From an uncultured Phycisphaerales bacterium (GTDB taxonomy: Bacteria; Planctomycetota; Phycisphaerae; Sedimentisphaerales; Anaerobacaceae): DNA of 64,000 bases. Location of the stretch: contig CALEZT010000009.1 of the NCBI GenBank assembly GCA_937927975.1, positions 62,001 through 126,000 on the forward strand, in the 5' to 3' direction. The notes beneath the pieces were generated by a model. The model saw only the letters and a program-made list of their open reading frames with translations, was not told where the DNA came from and searched no databases. Within the stretch, counting starts at the first letter, position 1. The number at the start of each line of letters is the position of its first letter. The translations under genes were made by a program, and so were the position numbers. This document shows positions 8,768-16,142 of this stretch, in pieces.

Positions 8768-10522
8768 ATGTTCGAAAGGTCAGCCGCACGGTCCCACGAG
8801 CCTTCTAAAACCGCGTTTTCGAGGGTCCTCCTGTGGCCCTTGGCAGCGGTCCTCGCGATCACGATCTTCGGTCAGGCGTACGCCAAGACATACCATGTCG
8901 CCCCGGCTCCGCTGGCGGGAATCGAAGCCGATAGCCAGACCCGCACGATCCGCGACGCGGTGGCTCGCGCCGAGCCCGGCGATTGCGTGCTCCTGCACGG
9001 AGGCGTCTATCGCGAACTCGTGGTGATGGACCAAAGCGGCGAGCCGAATCGTCCAATCACCCTGCGGGCCGCTCAGGGCGAGCACGTCGTCCTCACGGGG
9101 GCCGATCCTCTCACCGACTGGACATCCCTGCCCGGCCCCGAGCAGGTGTACAGCACTGTGTGGCCGCACAGATTTGTCACCTGGAACAAATCCAACACGC
9201 ATCCCGACGACGATTACCACAGGGCGATCGGCCGTTGCGAGCAGGTCTTCATCGACGGCTATCCGCTCCGCCAGGTGCTCGCGAGAGAGCAGCTTGCCCG
9301 AGGCGCGTTCTTCGTCGATCTGGACGCCAAGACGCTCTACGTCCAATCCGCGGACAACCGCCAGATCGCCCCCGGCAAGACGGCGGTGGAAGCCTCCAGC
9401 CGGGACAGAATCCTGATCGTCAAGGGCAGCTACGCGACCATCGAGGGTCTCCGTTTTCGCTATGCAGCGAACCGTGCGCAGCAAGGCGCCGTCGCATTCT
9501 CCGGCGACCACATCCTCGTCGAGAACTGCGTCTTCGAGCACACCAACTCCAGCGGAGCGGAGTTCTCCGGCCAAGACATCACCGTCCGCAACTGCACCTT
9601 CCAGCACAACGGCCAACTCGGCTTCGGCGCCAGCCGGGCCCATCGCCTGCACCTGACCGGCTGCACCGTGCGATACAACAACACAAAAGGCTTCGATCGC
9701 GGCTGGGAAGCCGGCGGCGACAAGATCTGCCTGACCCGCGGGGCCGTCTTGGAGTACAGCACCTTCGTCGAAAACCGCGGCAACGGCATCTGGTTCGACA
9801 TCGGCAACGAGGACTGCGTCGTCCGCAACTGCTTGATCGCGAACAACGAAAACGCCGGCGTCTTCTATGAGATCTCCTACGGCCTGCACGCCCACGACAA
9901 CGTGATCGTCGGCAATGGCTTCGCCAACACGCCGGGCGCCTGGGGTGCAGCGGCCGGCATCAGTCTGTCCAGTTCCCCCGGCTGCCTCATCGAGCGAAAT
10001 CTCCTCCTCGGCAACAAGGAAGGCTTCAACTTCCGCGAGCAGACCCGCAGCACGCCGCGAATCGACGACAGGAAAGCCGAACCCGTCTGGAACCACGACC
10101 AGATCATCCGCAACAATGTCCTGGCCTGGAACCGCGACGCCCAGGTCTGGGGCTGGTTCGACGTCGGCGACGAGCGTCACTGGCCCAAGTCGATGCAGGA
10201 GGCGTCGCCCGTCGCTCGTCCCTCGTCGCTCGAAGATCTGAACCTCCGATTCCAGAGCAATCTTTATTGCCCTGCCGCGGGCCAAGGTCTTTTCAACTGG
10301 GGAACCGCCTGGAAGAAGCACCGAAGGTACGAGACTCTCGAAGCGGTCCAAGAAGAGCTGTCGCTGGACCAAGACAGCAGGGTCGCCGAGTTCTCAGTTG
10401 AGGCCTTCGCGGCGCTCGATCTGTGCGTTCGGGAGGACAGCCCGGCTGTCACCATGGGCTGCTATCCCCAAGGCCCCGTCCCCGGCGTCCGGTTGGGGAC
10501 TGCCCCCAGTCGGACCCGGTAG
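8768..10522 (+). CDS. Exported right-handed parallel beta-helix protein (polysaccharide lyase-like fold)
   Basis: 584 residues. The start at 8768 has AGGAG seven bases upstream; a signal peptide follows (LLWPLAAVLAITIFGQAYA). Seen: the opening TYHVAP...GIEADSQTRTIRDAVARAEPGDCVLLHGGVYRE is the usual entry to a right-handed beta-helix. Successive turns follow: DHILVENCVFEHTNSSG, QDITVRNCTFQHNG, HRLHLTGCTVRYNN, NEDCVVRNCLIANNENAG, PGCLIERNLLLGNKEG, HDQIIRNNVLAWNRD. Known: such proteins include polysaccharide lyases, hydrolases and epimerases; I cannot assign catalytic residues. A short GTCGCTCGTCCCTCGTCGCTCG-like stretch lies in frame near 10204-10232. The gene ends 302 bases before the integrated element. 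Confidence 0.88.
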   Translation: MFERSAARSHEPSKTAFSRVLLWPLAAVLAITIFGQAYAKTYHVAPAPLAGIEADSQTRTIRDAVARAEPGDCVLLHGGVYRELVVMDQSGEPNRPITLRAAQGEHVVLTGADPLTDWTSLPGPEQVYSTVWPHRFVTWNKSNTHPDDDYHRAIGRCEQVFIDGYPLRQVLAREQLARGAFFVDLDAKTLYVQSADNRQIAPGKTAVEASSRDRILIVKGSYATIEGLRFRYAANRAQQGAVAFSGDHILVENCVFEHTNSSGAEFSGQDITVRNCTFQHNGQLGFGASRAHRLHLTGCTVRYNNTKGFDRGWEAGGDKICLTRGAVLEYSTFVENRGNGIWFDIGNEDCVVRNCLIANNENAGVFYEISYGLHAHDNVIVGNGFANTPGAWGAAAGISLSSSPGCLIERNLLLGNKEGFNFREQTRSTPRIDDRKAEPVWNHDQIIRNNVLAWNRDAQVWGWFDVGDERHWPKSMQEASPVARPSSLEDLNLRFQSNLYCPAAGQGLFNWGTAWKKHRRYETLEAVQEELSLDQDSRVAEFSVEAFAALDLCVREDSPAVTMGCYPQGPVPGVRLGTAPSRTR

Positions 10523-10824
10523 ACGACGCGGGTGACTGCCCTGCAATACCTTGGCTCCTGGCCGAATGTCCGCCGGTACAGCGGCATCGCGTACCGAAGT
10601 CGCCCAGCGGCGTCACGCAGTTAATGTGCCGGCGGCCGCACCGCACGACGCGAATGGACCCTGCAAAACAGAGGCGGGACCAAAGTCTTGCGGACCCGGG
10701 TCCCGCCGGAATTCAACATTCTGCCTCAGAGCGTCGAATCACTGCGCTTTGTGCACGGGCAGCCTCCTGCCTGCGAGCCAGGCGATCTCGTTGGCGATTG
10801 ACGAATACAGGATATCGCATGAAG
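10523..10824. other. Host flank left of the element
   Basis: 302 bases between the beta-helix stop and attL. No gene or terminator seen. Contains an in-frame ATG at 10819 that could start translation across attL into the element. Confidence 0.6.
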
Positions 10825-10845
10825 AAGGGCCTGTGCTGCATTAGC
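10825..10845 (+). repeat. attL core of the integrative element
   Basis: 21-bp copy identical to 17367-17387. It is preceded by host ATGAAG and followed by element sequence GCGGACCGG. Only an imperfect hairpin (seven pairs, two of them G-U, before the first mismatch) can form here, unlike the perfect one at the right end. Confidence 0.85.
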
Positions 10846-11238
10846 GCGGACCGGACGTTGGCACAATCCGGACAGAAGCAAGACACAACAGCGGCAGAAC
10901 CCCTGCAAATAAGCGGTTTGGTGAAGTCTGGACATCGTGACATCGAACACAACAACGGCACACCCGAACACCCGCAGAACACAACTTTGCACGGGAAAAG
11001 TGCGCCAGGAGTGCAACAGGAGTGCGTGACTTCCGACCCGGACTTGGCCTTCGTTGCCGAGCATTGGCACGACCTGCCTGACGATGCCAGGCGGAACATT
11101 CTGCACGTGGTGAAGTCCTACACCCGGACCCCCGACGAGGACCGCCGGCGGGAAGCCTGCCTGGACGCACTACGGAAGGCCCATTCCGACAACCGCGAGG
11201 GAGATCGGACCTACGAGCCGATGGGGGGCGAATCGTGA
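10825..11238 (+). CDS. Separated C-terminal tail of the element integrase
   Basis: Seen: an open frame crosses the attL core as KGLCCIS, exactly the frame used by the integrase at attR, and continues 130 codons to a TGA at 11238. It contains VTSDPDLAFVAEHWHDLPDDARRNILHVV, which resembles a segment I associate with the C-terminus of planctomycete tyrosine recombinases (family memory, not a search). A stretch HGKSAPGVQQE parallels the integrase's own GVKSATEVQS. Inference: in the circular element this is the continuation of the integrase gene (415 + 130 = 545 residues). In the integrated state it could still be made as a separate protein of about 139 residues from a host ATG at 10819 (AGGA upstream). 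It could also be a relic of another integrase. Confidence 0.65.
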   Translation, partial: KGLCCISADRTLAQSGQKQDTTAAEPLQISGLVKSGHRDIEHNNGTPEHPQNTTLHGKSAPGVQQECVTSDPDLAFVAEHWHDLPDDARRNILHVVKSYTRTPDEDRRREACLDALRKAHSDNREGDRTYEPMGGES

Positions 11239-11471
11239 GCCGGGCCGACGCCAGATCCTCACGCGGGCGCCGTGGGAAAGTCGCGACCGACCACCAGCAG
11301 CGAGTGCTGGCCGCCGTTCGAGCGTTCTACGAGGCCCAGGACGGCCGGACCCCTGCCCAGGGCCGGACCGGACCGAGATCGGCCAGCAGGCGAGGGCTGG
11401 CGCAGCGGAACGAGCCACAGAGCAAACGACCGAACCCGCTTTGCGGACTTGAAGGAACGCAGTACAATTGA
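11235..11471 (+). CDS. Small hypothetical ORF in the element (78 aa)
   Basis: Possible gene starting at GTG 11235, which overlaps the TGA of the preceding frame (GTGA). Residues 15-40 (KVATDHQQRVLAAVRAFYEAQ) look helical; the rest is Arg/Gly/Pro-rich and low in conservation signals. No recognised domain and no clear ribosome binding site other than coupling. May be spurious. Confidence 0.35.
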   Translation: MSRADARSSRGRRGKVATDHQQRVLAAVRAFYEAQDGRTPAQGRTGPRSASRRGLAQRNEPQSKRPNPLCGLEGTQYN

Positions 11472-11582
11472 ATTGAGCATCGGGACGGCGGGCCGTACAC
11501 CCGCCAAGCGACCTGGACAGCGACAATGGTGCCACCTGCCCGTTGTCCTGTCCGGGCCGGCCCGAGAGAAAGCAGGTGGACC

Positions 11583-12182
11583 ATGAAGAAACAGCAGCAA
11601 AGCGAACAGACCTTCACGCCGGTGAAGCACTTCCCGCGACAGCCCTTCGGAAAGCATGAGGCGAAGTACTTCATCGAGGTGAATGTTGGCCGGAACTATG
11701 ACGGCAACCATGTCCCCTTGAGCGGATGCGAACTGGTAGAGCAGATCGACGCCAGCGGCAAAGACCTACTCCGCCGGCTGGGGCTGGCGCGGATCGACGG
11801 CGCGGGACGATTCGAGCCAGACTTTCCCTCGGTGCGAGCACACCTGCGAACGGTCTGTGGATGGAGCGATGCAGACGTGAAGAACGCGACGTGGTTGACG
11901 ATCCTTGACGCCCTGCGAGAGCGTGAGCGACCCCAGACGGAACAAGGACCGGACTTGACGGACGATGAGCTTCAGGTGTTGGACATTCTCGAAGAGCGGG
12001 ACACCCTTACAACGAACGAGACTATCGTCAAGACACTGGCACAGAGGGAGATCATTCGATCAGACACGACGATCAAGAATCTCGTCCGCCGACTGCTGGA
12101 CCGCGGGCTGATCGAACGCCCCCGAGAACGCAAAGGCGTTCGTCTGACCATCGCCGGCAAAGCCTGCCTGCCTGAGCCGTGA
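11583..12182 (+). CDS. Element protein with C-terminal winged-helix domain (199 aa)
   Basis: Starts at ATG 11583, preceded by CAGGTGGACC. Residues 1-115 are unrecognised (KYFIEVNVGRNYDGNHVPLSG, RFEPDFPSVRAHLRTVCGW). Residues about 125-193 form a winged-helix pattern: LTDDELQVLDILEERD, TTNETIVKTLAQREIIRSDTT, IKNLVRRLLDRGLIERP, RKGVRLTIAGK. Inference: a DNA-binding regulator of the element, placed first among the internal genes. 74 bases separate it from the next gene. No signal peptide. Confidence 0.8.
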   Translation: MKKQQQSEQTFTPVKHFPRQPFGKHEAKYFIEVNVGRNYDGNHVPLSGCELVEQIDASGKDLLRRLGLARIDGAGRFEPDFPSVRAHLRTVCGWSDADVKNATWLTILDALRERERPQTEQGPDLTDDELQVLDILEERDTLTTNETIVKTLAQREIIRSDTTIKNLVRRLLDRGLIERPRERKGVRLTIAGKACLPEP

Positions 12183-12236
12183 CCAATGTCCTTACGCGCC
12201 CTTGATTGACCCCTAGTTTGCCCCTACCACGAGCGC

Positions 12237-12259
12237 CATGCTGGTATCGTTCTAGCATG
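12237..12259. promoter_or_regulatory. Inverted repeat overlapping the start codon of the HTH gene
   Basis: CATGCTGG (12237-12244) and CTAGCATG (12252-12259) form an 8-bp inverted repeat (one G-U pair) around a 7-base spacer; the second arm contains the ATG of the downstream HTH gene. It may be an operator for autoregulation or an mRNA hairpin that masks the start, which has no Shine-Dalgarno. Confidence 0.45.
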
Positions 12260-12469
12260 GCAACGCACAAGACACAACTTGTTTCCGCGTACAGATTGGC
12301 CCGGGCGCTCAGGCTGGACCCCGACTGGCTCCGCCTCGAAGCAACAGCGGGCCGCCTGCCTCATGTCAACGCAAAGGGCCGACTGCTGTTCAATGCCGAC
12401 GCGGTCGCGGCTGTGCTGGCTGAGCGGGCCAGCCGCGAGAACCTACGACAGACGGAAGGGGGCGCCTGA
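12257..12469 (+). CDS. Small helix-turn-helix (excisionase-like) protein
   Basis: 70 residues. LVSAYRLARALRLDPDWLRLEATAGRLPHVNAKGRLLFNADAVAAVLAERA fits the short MerR-like/HTH_17 fold used by excisionases and small element regulators: helix-turn-helix, then a wing ending in a LLFN..AV strand-helix. Its stop overlaps the next gene's ATG by one base (TGATG), so it is translationally coupled to the replication-type protein. Role inferred: directionality factor or copy-control regulator. Confidence 0.8.
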   Translation: MATHKTQLVSAYRLARALRLDPDWLRLEATAGRLPHVNAKGRLLFNADAVAAVLAERASRENLRQTEGGA

Positions 12470-13296
12470 TGGCCAAGAAGTATCGCAAACTCAGCCCATA
12501 CATATGGACTGACCCACGTTTTCTCGCGCTTGATCGAGACGGCCGGCTGTTCATGGTCTACCTGTGGACATCCCCGCATTCGACGCCGTGGGGTGCGTAC
12601 ATTCTTCCCAATCTGTACGTGGTTGCGGATCTGGCATACACGACAAGGCAGGTTTGCCGGTGCTGGAAGCAATCGATCGACAGCGGTCTCGCGCTGCGAT
12701 GCGACCGCACACACGTGGTATGTCTGCCGGGCTGGTTCGACTTCAACACGCCCGAGAATGCGAAATCGGCGGCAGCGTGCGTCAACGGATTGCTCGCGCT
12801 TCCGGCGTGTCCTGCGTTGACTGCATACTGCGATGAGACCCCATGGATTCGCGAACGGTTAGCGAACTCGCACCGAACCGCCGCCGAACTGGTCGGACCT
12901 GAACAGGAGCAGGAACAGGAGCAGGAACAGGAGCAGGAGCAGGAGCCGGACGCTGCGCGGCCCGCCCGCTTCGTCGTTCCGACGGTGGAGGAGATCGAGG
13001 CCTACTGCCAACAGGATGGCTATCAAATCGACGCCCAGGCGTTCCTCGACAACTACCACAGCAAGGGCTGGTTGATCGGCACGACCCCGATGCGAGACTG
13101 GAAAGCCGCCGTCCGCAATTGGGCGCGCCGTGAGCAGACCATGCCGCGACAGCGACAAGAAACGACCCACCCCTGCGCCAAGCGTCACGTCGGTGGGTGC
13201 AGCGGGTCGGGGGTGCATCGGCACGCGGGAGATCCGGACTGGTGGCTCTGCGATGCGCATGAGACGCAGTCGCGATCAGCACGGGTTGGCCAATGA
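12469..13296 (+). CDS. Replication-initiator / replisome-organizer-like protein
   Basis: 275 residues. Seen: an N-terminal block YRKLSPYIWTDPRFLALDRDGRLFMVYLWTSPHSTPWGAYILP typical of phage and plasmid replication proteins with a winged-helix start; a run of seven Glu-Gln pairs near residues 144-158; a C-terminal block PTVEEIEAYCQQDGYQIDAQAF...GWLIGTTPMRDWKAAVRNWAR, the DnaD-like tail often seen in such proteins. After it come cysteines and histidines (CAKRHVGGCSGSGVHRH) that might bind zinc. Inference: it recruits host helicase at an element origin, so the excised circle may replicate. Gene order (HTH then rep) matches many satellites. Family placement is from pattern memory. Confidence 0.7.
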   Translation: MAKKYRKLSPYIWTDPRFLALDRDGRLFMVYLWTSPHSTPWGAYILPNLYVVADLAYTTRQVCRCWKQSIDSGLALRCDRTHVVCLPGWFDFNTPENAKSAAACVNGLLALPACPALTAYCDETPWIRERLANSHRTAAELVGPEQEQEQEQEQEQEQEPDAARPARFVVPTVEEIEAYCQQDGYQIDAQAFLDNYHSKGWLIGTTPMRDWKAAVRNWARREQTMPRQRQETTHPCAKRHVGGCSGSGVHRHAGDPDWWLCDAHETQSRSARVGQ

Positions 13297-13340
13297 TTGC
13301 ACGGATTTGATTTTTCCACTTTGACCGAAGGTGTCCGAAA

Positions 13341-13520
13341 ATGTCCGAACGTAGCGAAAGACGAAAACGAGTCGAGGTCCTCTTGGCCGAGCTGATCCCG
13401 CTTGCGATTGAAGAGCTTGTTTCGATCCTCACCGACCCCCAGGCCGATCCGTCTGCGAAGCGGTCCGCCCGCCGGCTGGCCCGCAAGCTGATTCGTCAGC
13501 GAGGAAATGGTACAAAATGA
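13341..13520 (+). CDS. Small hypothetical protein in the element (59 aa)
   Basis: Frame ATG 13341 to TGA 13520: begins MSERSERRKRVEVLLAELI, then ALEELVS-type helices and an Arg/Lys-rich C-terminus (SAKRSARRLARKLIRQRG). GAAGG lies about ten bases before the ATG. The stop overlaps the next ATG (ATGA), the same coupling used along the whole cassette, which supports it being real. Function unknown; the basic tail suggests nucleic acid binding. Confidence 0.6.
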   Translation: MSERSERRKRVEVLLAELIPLAIEELVSILTDPQADPSAKRSARRLARKLIRQRGNGTK

Positions 13521-13894
13521 GACACGCCGAAAAAACATACGACCGTCTGATTTCGGCCCTGCTTGACAGCGAATCGATTTCGCAGGCAGCGGAAAAAGCC
13601 AAGGTGTCGCGACAGCATTTACACCGGCTGCTGCGCGACCCCGACTTTGTGAAGGCCCTGCGAGCGGCCCGGAGCACGGCACACGGTCACGCGTTGAGCC
13701 GGCTGTGCCAGTTGTCGTCGAAGGCCGTTTCCGTTCTTGAATCGGCCCTGAGCGGTGATGACGTGAGCAAGACCAAATTCCTCAGCGCCCGGACGATCCT
13801 GGAGCTTGCCGGCGAAGCCGTGGCCGCCGACGTTGAAGCCCGGCTGGACGAAATCGAGGGGCAGCTTGAGCGAATGACGGAGACCAACGCATGA
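13517..13894 (+). CDS. HTH protein resembling phage terminase small-subunit-type DNA-binding proteins
   Basis: 125 residues. Seen: an HTH at residues 8-45 (LISALLDSESISQAAEKAKVSRQHLHRLLRDPDFVKALRAAR), a helical middle and a C-terminal coiled-coil-like helix (ADVEARLDEIEGQLERM). This HTH-plus-helix layout occurs in small terminase-like proteins of integrative elements, but no large terminase is present, so a packaging role is unproven. Overlaps both neighbours by 4 bases (ATGA junctions). Confidence 0.7.
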   Translation: MRHAEKTYDRLISALLDSESISQAAEKAKVSRQHLHRLLRDPDFVKALRAARSTAHGHALSRLCQLSSKAVSVLESALSGDDVSKTKFLSARTILELAGEAVAADVEARLDEIEGQLERMTETNA

Positions 13895-14121
13895 GACGAT
13901 TCGCGCGGATCAGCACCCGGCTACAGCAGGCGGCGCAGGCCCTGGACAAGCGTCCGCCATTCGCTGATCCGATGGCCGCAAGCGTGGCGATGTTCGCCTA
14001 TCAGGAACGCGGAGAATTGCCGCGCGACAAGCGGCAAGCGGAGTTTCTTCGACGATGGGCGGCAACGCTGCAAGCGATGGATTCGTCAATCCCGAAGTGC
14101 GAAGGAGGGGACAACCGATGA
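13891..14121 (+). CDS. Hypothetical element protein (76 aa)
   Basis: Not recognised. Mostly helical and basic at the start (RRFARISTRLQQAAQALDKRP), with PMAASVAMFAYQERG and RQAEFLRRWAATLQAMD. Starts in the stop of the previous gene with GGAG upstream, and its own stop overlaps the next ATG, so it is part of the coupled cassette. Confidence 0.6.
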   Translation: MRRFARISTRLQQAAQALDKRPPFADPMAASVAMFAYQERGELPRDKRQAEFLRRWAATLQAMDSSIPKCEGGDNR

Positions 14122-14396
14122 AGCTCATTCCCAGGCGCTTACGACAACTTCTTGACCGTGCACAGCAGATCACCGACCAGCGCAACGTCAGGGCGGGAGT
14201 CAGAATCATCGACGCCGACACCCCCGAAGAATGGGACGCCGCCGTCGAGAAGTTGCTCCGGGAAGACCCGCCGACCCCGCCATTTGGTTACTTGATTGTT
14301 CCGAGGCAGCAGACCGAAGCCGAATGGTTGGCCAAGCATGGCCAGCCTGTCACCGGCGAAGAAAACCATCCGGCCGCTTCCGGACCGACAGAGTGA
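14118..14396 (+). CDS. Hypothetical element protein (92 aa)
   Basis: Starts at ATG 14118 behind GGAGGGGACAACCG. Not recognised. It begins with a basic helix (MKLIPRRLRQLLDRAQQITD), then VRAGVRIIDADTPEEWDAAVEKLLRED and PPFGYLIVPRQQTEAEWLAKHG. Soluble, no cysteine. The coupled position in the cassette supports expression. Confidence 0.6.
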   Translation: MKLIPRRLRQLLDRAQQITDQRNVRAGVRIIDADTPEEWDAAVEKLLREDPPTPPFGYLIVPRQQTEAEWLAKHGQPVTGEENHPAASGPTE

Positions 14397-14427
14397 CAAA
14401 CGCCCAGATGGGCAGAAAGGATTCATC

Positions 14428-14631
14428 ATGGACATGACAATTGAACTTCACGTCAAGGACGCGAGCCGTCGAGCCGTCGAGAACATCAAGCAGGAGGTTC
14501 TCCAGGTTCTGGCCGGCCAAGGTTTCCGCGTCGCCGAGACCGAGACTCTGAGCCCGGAGAGCGGGGCGCAAGCGGCGCTGTCCACGACCGCCGCCAGCAG
14601 CGCGACGGTTCGCGTCTACGAGAGCGAGTGA
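14428..14631 (+). CDS. Hypothetical element protein (67 aa)
   Basis: ATG 14428 follows AGAAAGGATTCATC. Residues 3-40 (MTIELHVKDASRRAVENIKQEVLQVLAGQGFRVAETE) suggest a small alternating alpha/beta domain; the tail is Ala/Ser/Thr-rich. No known family recognised. Confidence 0.55.
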   Translation: MDMTIELHVKDASRRAVENIKQEVLQVLAGQGFRVAETETLSPESGAQAALSTTAASSATVRVYESE

Positions 14632-14657
14632 CTCATTTTGACCGAGAAAGGAAAAAC

Positions 14658-15350
14658 ATGAATCTATCCGGATTACTTCAGCTTGGCTTCGCGTCGAAAA
14701 GCCTGTTGGCCGGCGCCGATGCCCAGCAGCAGGATTGCCGTTGGCTTGCGTCGAAGCAGCAGGACGCTTTCACGGACGACTTGCGAAAGCTGGCCGACGG
14801 CTTGGCCAAGATCGACGGTGACGGCAATCTGACCCCCGCCGGCAAGACCGCCCGCCGACGAGAACTCGGAACCGCTTTTCTGGTCGGGATGGAAAGTGAA
14901 GGCGGCAAGCGGTTGCTGTCGATGGCCGTCCAAAAGCGCGACCTGGCTCACGCGGCGCTCCGAAAGGCCCAGCAGCCCGCCGGCCAGACGGACATCGACC
15001 GCTTGATTGCGTTGATGGAAGTCCAGAACGCCCAGCGGCTCTTGCTGGAGCTGAAGCCCTCGCAGTTGCTGTCCGAGTTGATGAAATCGGTCGAAGGCCG
15101 TAACGCGACCGTCTACAAGGCAATCGCTTCGCTTCCCGATTTCATCTTGAGGGACCGTCAAATCACCCCTGAAGTGCTGTCGGCCGCCGAAAAGGAGTGG
15201 TTGTCGAAGACCTGCCCAGGCGAAGCAGCGGCCGTTCAGGCGGCGACCGTTGGCCTTCAGGTTGCCGAGCAGGACCGCGAGCAAGTGGCGAAGATCGTTC
15301 GGGCCGAGTGCGGAATCGAAGAGCCGAGGAAGATTGAAGTGCGAACGTGA
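14658..15350 (+). CDS. Hypothetical element protein, helical (230 aa)
   Basis: ATG 14658 is chosen for GAGAAAGGAAAAAC just upstream; an in-frame GTG at 14628 overlaps the previous stop. Not recognised. The protein is largely alpha-helical (DDLRKLADGLAKIDGDGNLTPAGKTARRRELGTAFL, DIDRLIALMEVQNAQRLLLELKPSQLLSEL, QVAEQDREQVAKIVRAECGI). No membrane segment or signal peptide. It is the largest unassigned gene of the element. Confidence 0.65.
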   Translation: MNLSGLLQLGFASKSLLAGADAQQQDCRWLASKQQDAFTDDLRKLADGLAKIDGDGNLTPAGKTARRRELGTAFLVGMESEGGKRLLSMAVQKRDLAHAALRKAQQPAGQTDIDRLIALMEVQNAQRLLLELKPSQLLSELMKSVEGRNATVYKAIASLPDFILRDRQITPEVLSAAEKEWLSKTCPGEAAAVQAATVGLQVAEQDREQVAKIVRAECGIEEPRKIEVRT

Positions 15351-15422
15351 GCCCTCACGGTGAAGGCGCGGGGCCGGTACACGTGCGGCTGGACCGGCCG
15401 GCCCCTTGCCGAGAGGAAGACC

Positions 15423-15647
15423 ATGAGAAGATCAGTAGACCGATTCGCCCAGATCCGGCGCCGGCTGGAAGCGATCCACGCGGCGACCTTGACGCCCGCG
15501 CGAAAGCGCGAGGCATGGGCGAAGTATCTCGAAGACGGCATACTGCCGGCGGACCCCGCTTTGCGGAACCTTGTCGAGCATCTACGCAACGCCGAAATCG
15601 AATTTGACCAGATTCATCAGCCCGCCCCAGTGGCCGGCCAGGAGTAG
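15423..15647 (+). CDS. Hypothetical element protein (74 aa)
   Basis: ATG 15423 follows GAGAGGAAGACC. Basic helical start (RRSVDRFAQIRRRLEAIHAATLTPARKREAWAKYLEDG) and an acidic C-terminal helix (PALRNLVEHLRNAEIEFDQI). Function unknown. It lies 72 bases after the 230-residue gene and 9 before the next HTH gene. Confidence 0.6.
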   Translation: MRRSVDRFAQIRRRLEAIHAATLTPARKREAWAKYLEDGILPADPALRNLVEHLRNAEIEFDQIHQPAPVAGQE

Positions 15648-15656
15648 AGCACAGAC

Positions 15657-15923
15657 ATGAACTTCACACCGTTGAATGAATGGTTGTCCACGGCGACGCT
15701 GGACAACATCGTAACCGAGCGACACCTTGCGAACCTGCTTGGCAAGCACCCCGTGAGCGTCAAGAGAGCCGTAGGCCGTGGAGAACTCCCCAGGCCCGTT
15801 CGGATGTTCGGCGAAAACTGTTGGACGGCGCAGGTTCTGCGCGAGCATCTCGCCAAGCGGCTGGAGCAGGCCCGCCGGGAAGCCGAGCGGACCGAGCGAA
15901 GAATTTCTTCACTTGCCTCTTGA
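15657..15923 (+). CDS. AlpA/excisionase-like helix-turn-helix protein
   Basis: 88 residues. TLDNIVTERHLANLLGKHPVSVKRAVGRGELPRPVRMFGENCWTAQVLREHLAKRL matches the layout of AlpA-type excisionase/regulator proteins: an HTH, the GELPxPVR turn, then W...VLREHL. A charged helix ends the protein. It is the second excisionase-like gene of the element and lies two genes before the integrase, the usual place for a directionality factor. Confidence 0.8.
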   Translation: MNFTPLNEWLSTATLDNIVTERHLANLLGKHPVSVKRAVGRGELPRPVRMFGENCWTAQVLREHLAKRLEQARREAERTERRISSLAS

Positions 15924-15948
15924 CATATCGAATTTCACAAAGTAAGGT
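15920..15948 (+). promoter_or_regulatory. Candidate sigma-70 promoter for the RHH-integrase pair
   Basis: TTGACA (15920-15925), 17-base spacer, TAAGGT (15943-15948). The -35 is consensus and the spacing ideal, but the -10 is weak. The predicted transcript would begin almost at the RHH ATG (15955), implying a very short or absent leader. It overlaps the stop codon of the HTH gene. Confidence 0.45.
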
Positions 15949-15954
15949 GTTGGT

Positions 15955-16137
15955 ATGGCAAGGAAGAAGAAATCGAAAATGGGCCGCCCACCGATACAGC
16001 CGGCAGACAGACGAAGCGTCCTTGTCACCGTACGCTTCAAGCCGGCACAGTACGAGCAGTTGGCGGGTGACGCACAGGCAGCCGGCCGGACCGTAGCGGA
16101 GCACCTGCGGTCCTGCTGGCAGGAGCACAGGAGGTAG
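15955..16137 (+). CDS. Ribbon-helix-helix regulator (60 aa)
   Basis: Basic N-terminus (ARKKKSKMGRPPIQPADRR), then SVLVTVRFKPAQYEQLAGDAQAAGRTVAEHLRSCW: a beta strand followed by two helices, the MetJ/Arc-type RHH fold. AAGG seven bases before the ATG. It ends 5 bases before the integrase, so the two are probably one operon. Inference: repressor of the integrase or an accessory factor at att sites. Confidence 0.75.
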   Translation: MARKKKSKMGRPPIQPADRRSVLVTVRFKPAQYEQLAGDAQAAGRTVAEHLRSCWQEHRR

Positions 16138-16142
16138 ACGGC

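Noticed and set aside
10423..10818. The upstream part of the frame that crosses attL
   Set aside because: It is a shadow of the end of the beta-helix gene plus intergenic sequence. Only the part from the att core (or ATG 10819) on is kept as the integrase tail.
12898..12955. The GAGCAG repeat considered as a CRISPR-like or tandem DNA array
   Set aside because: The unit is 6 bases, in frame and protein coding, with no spacers.
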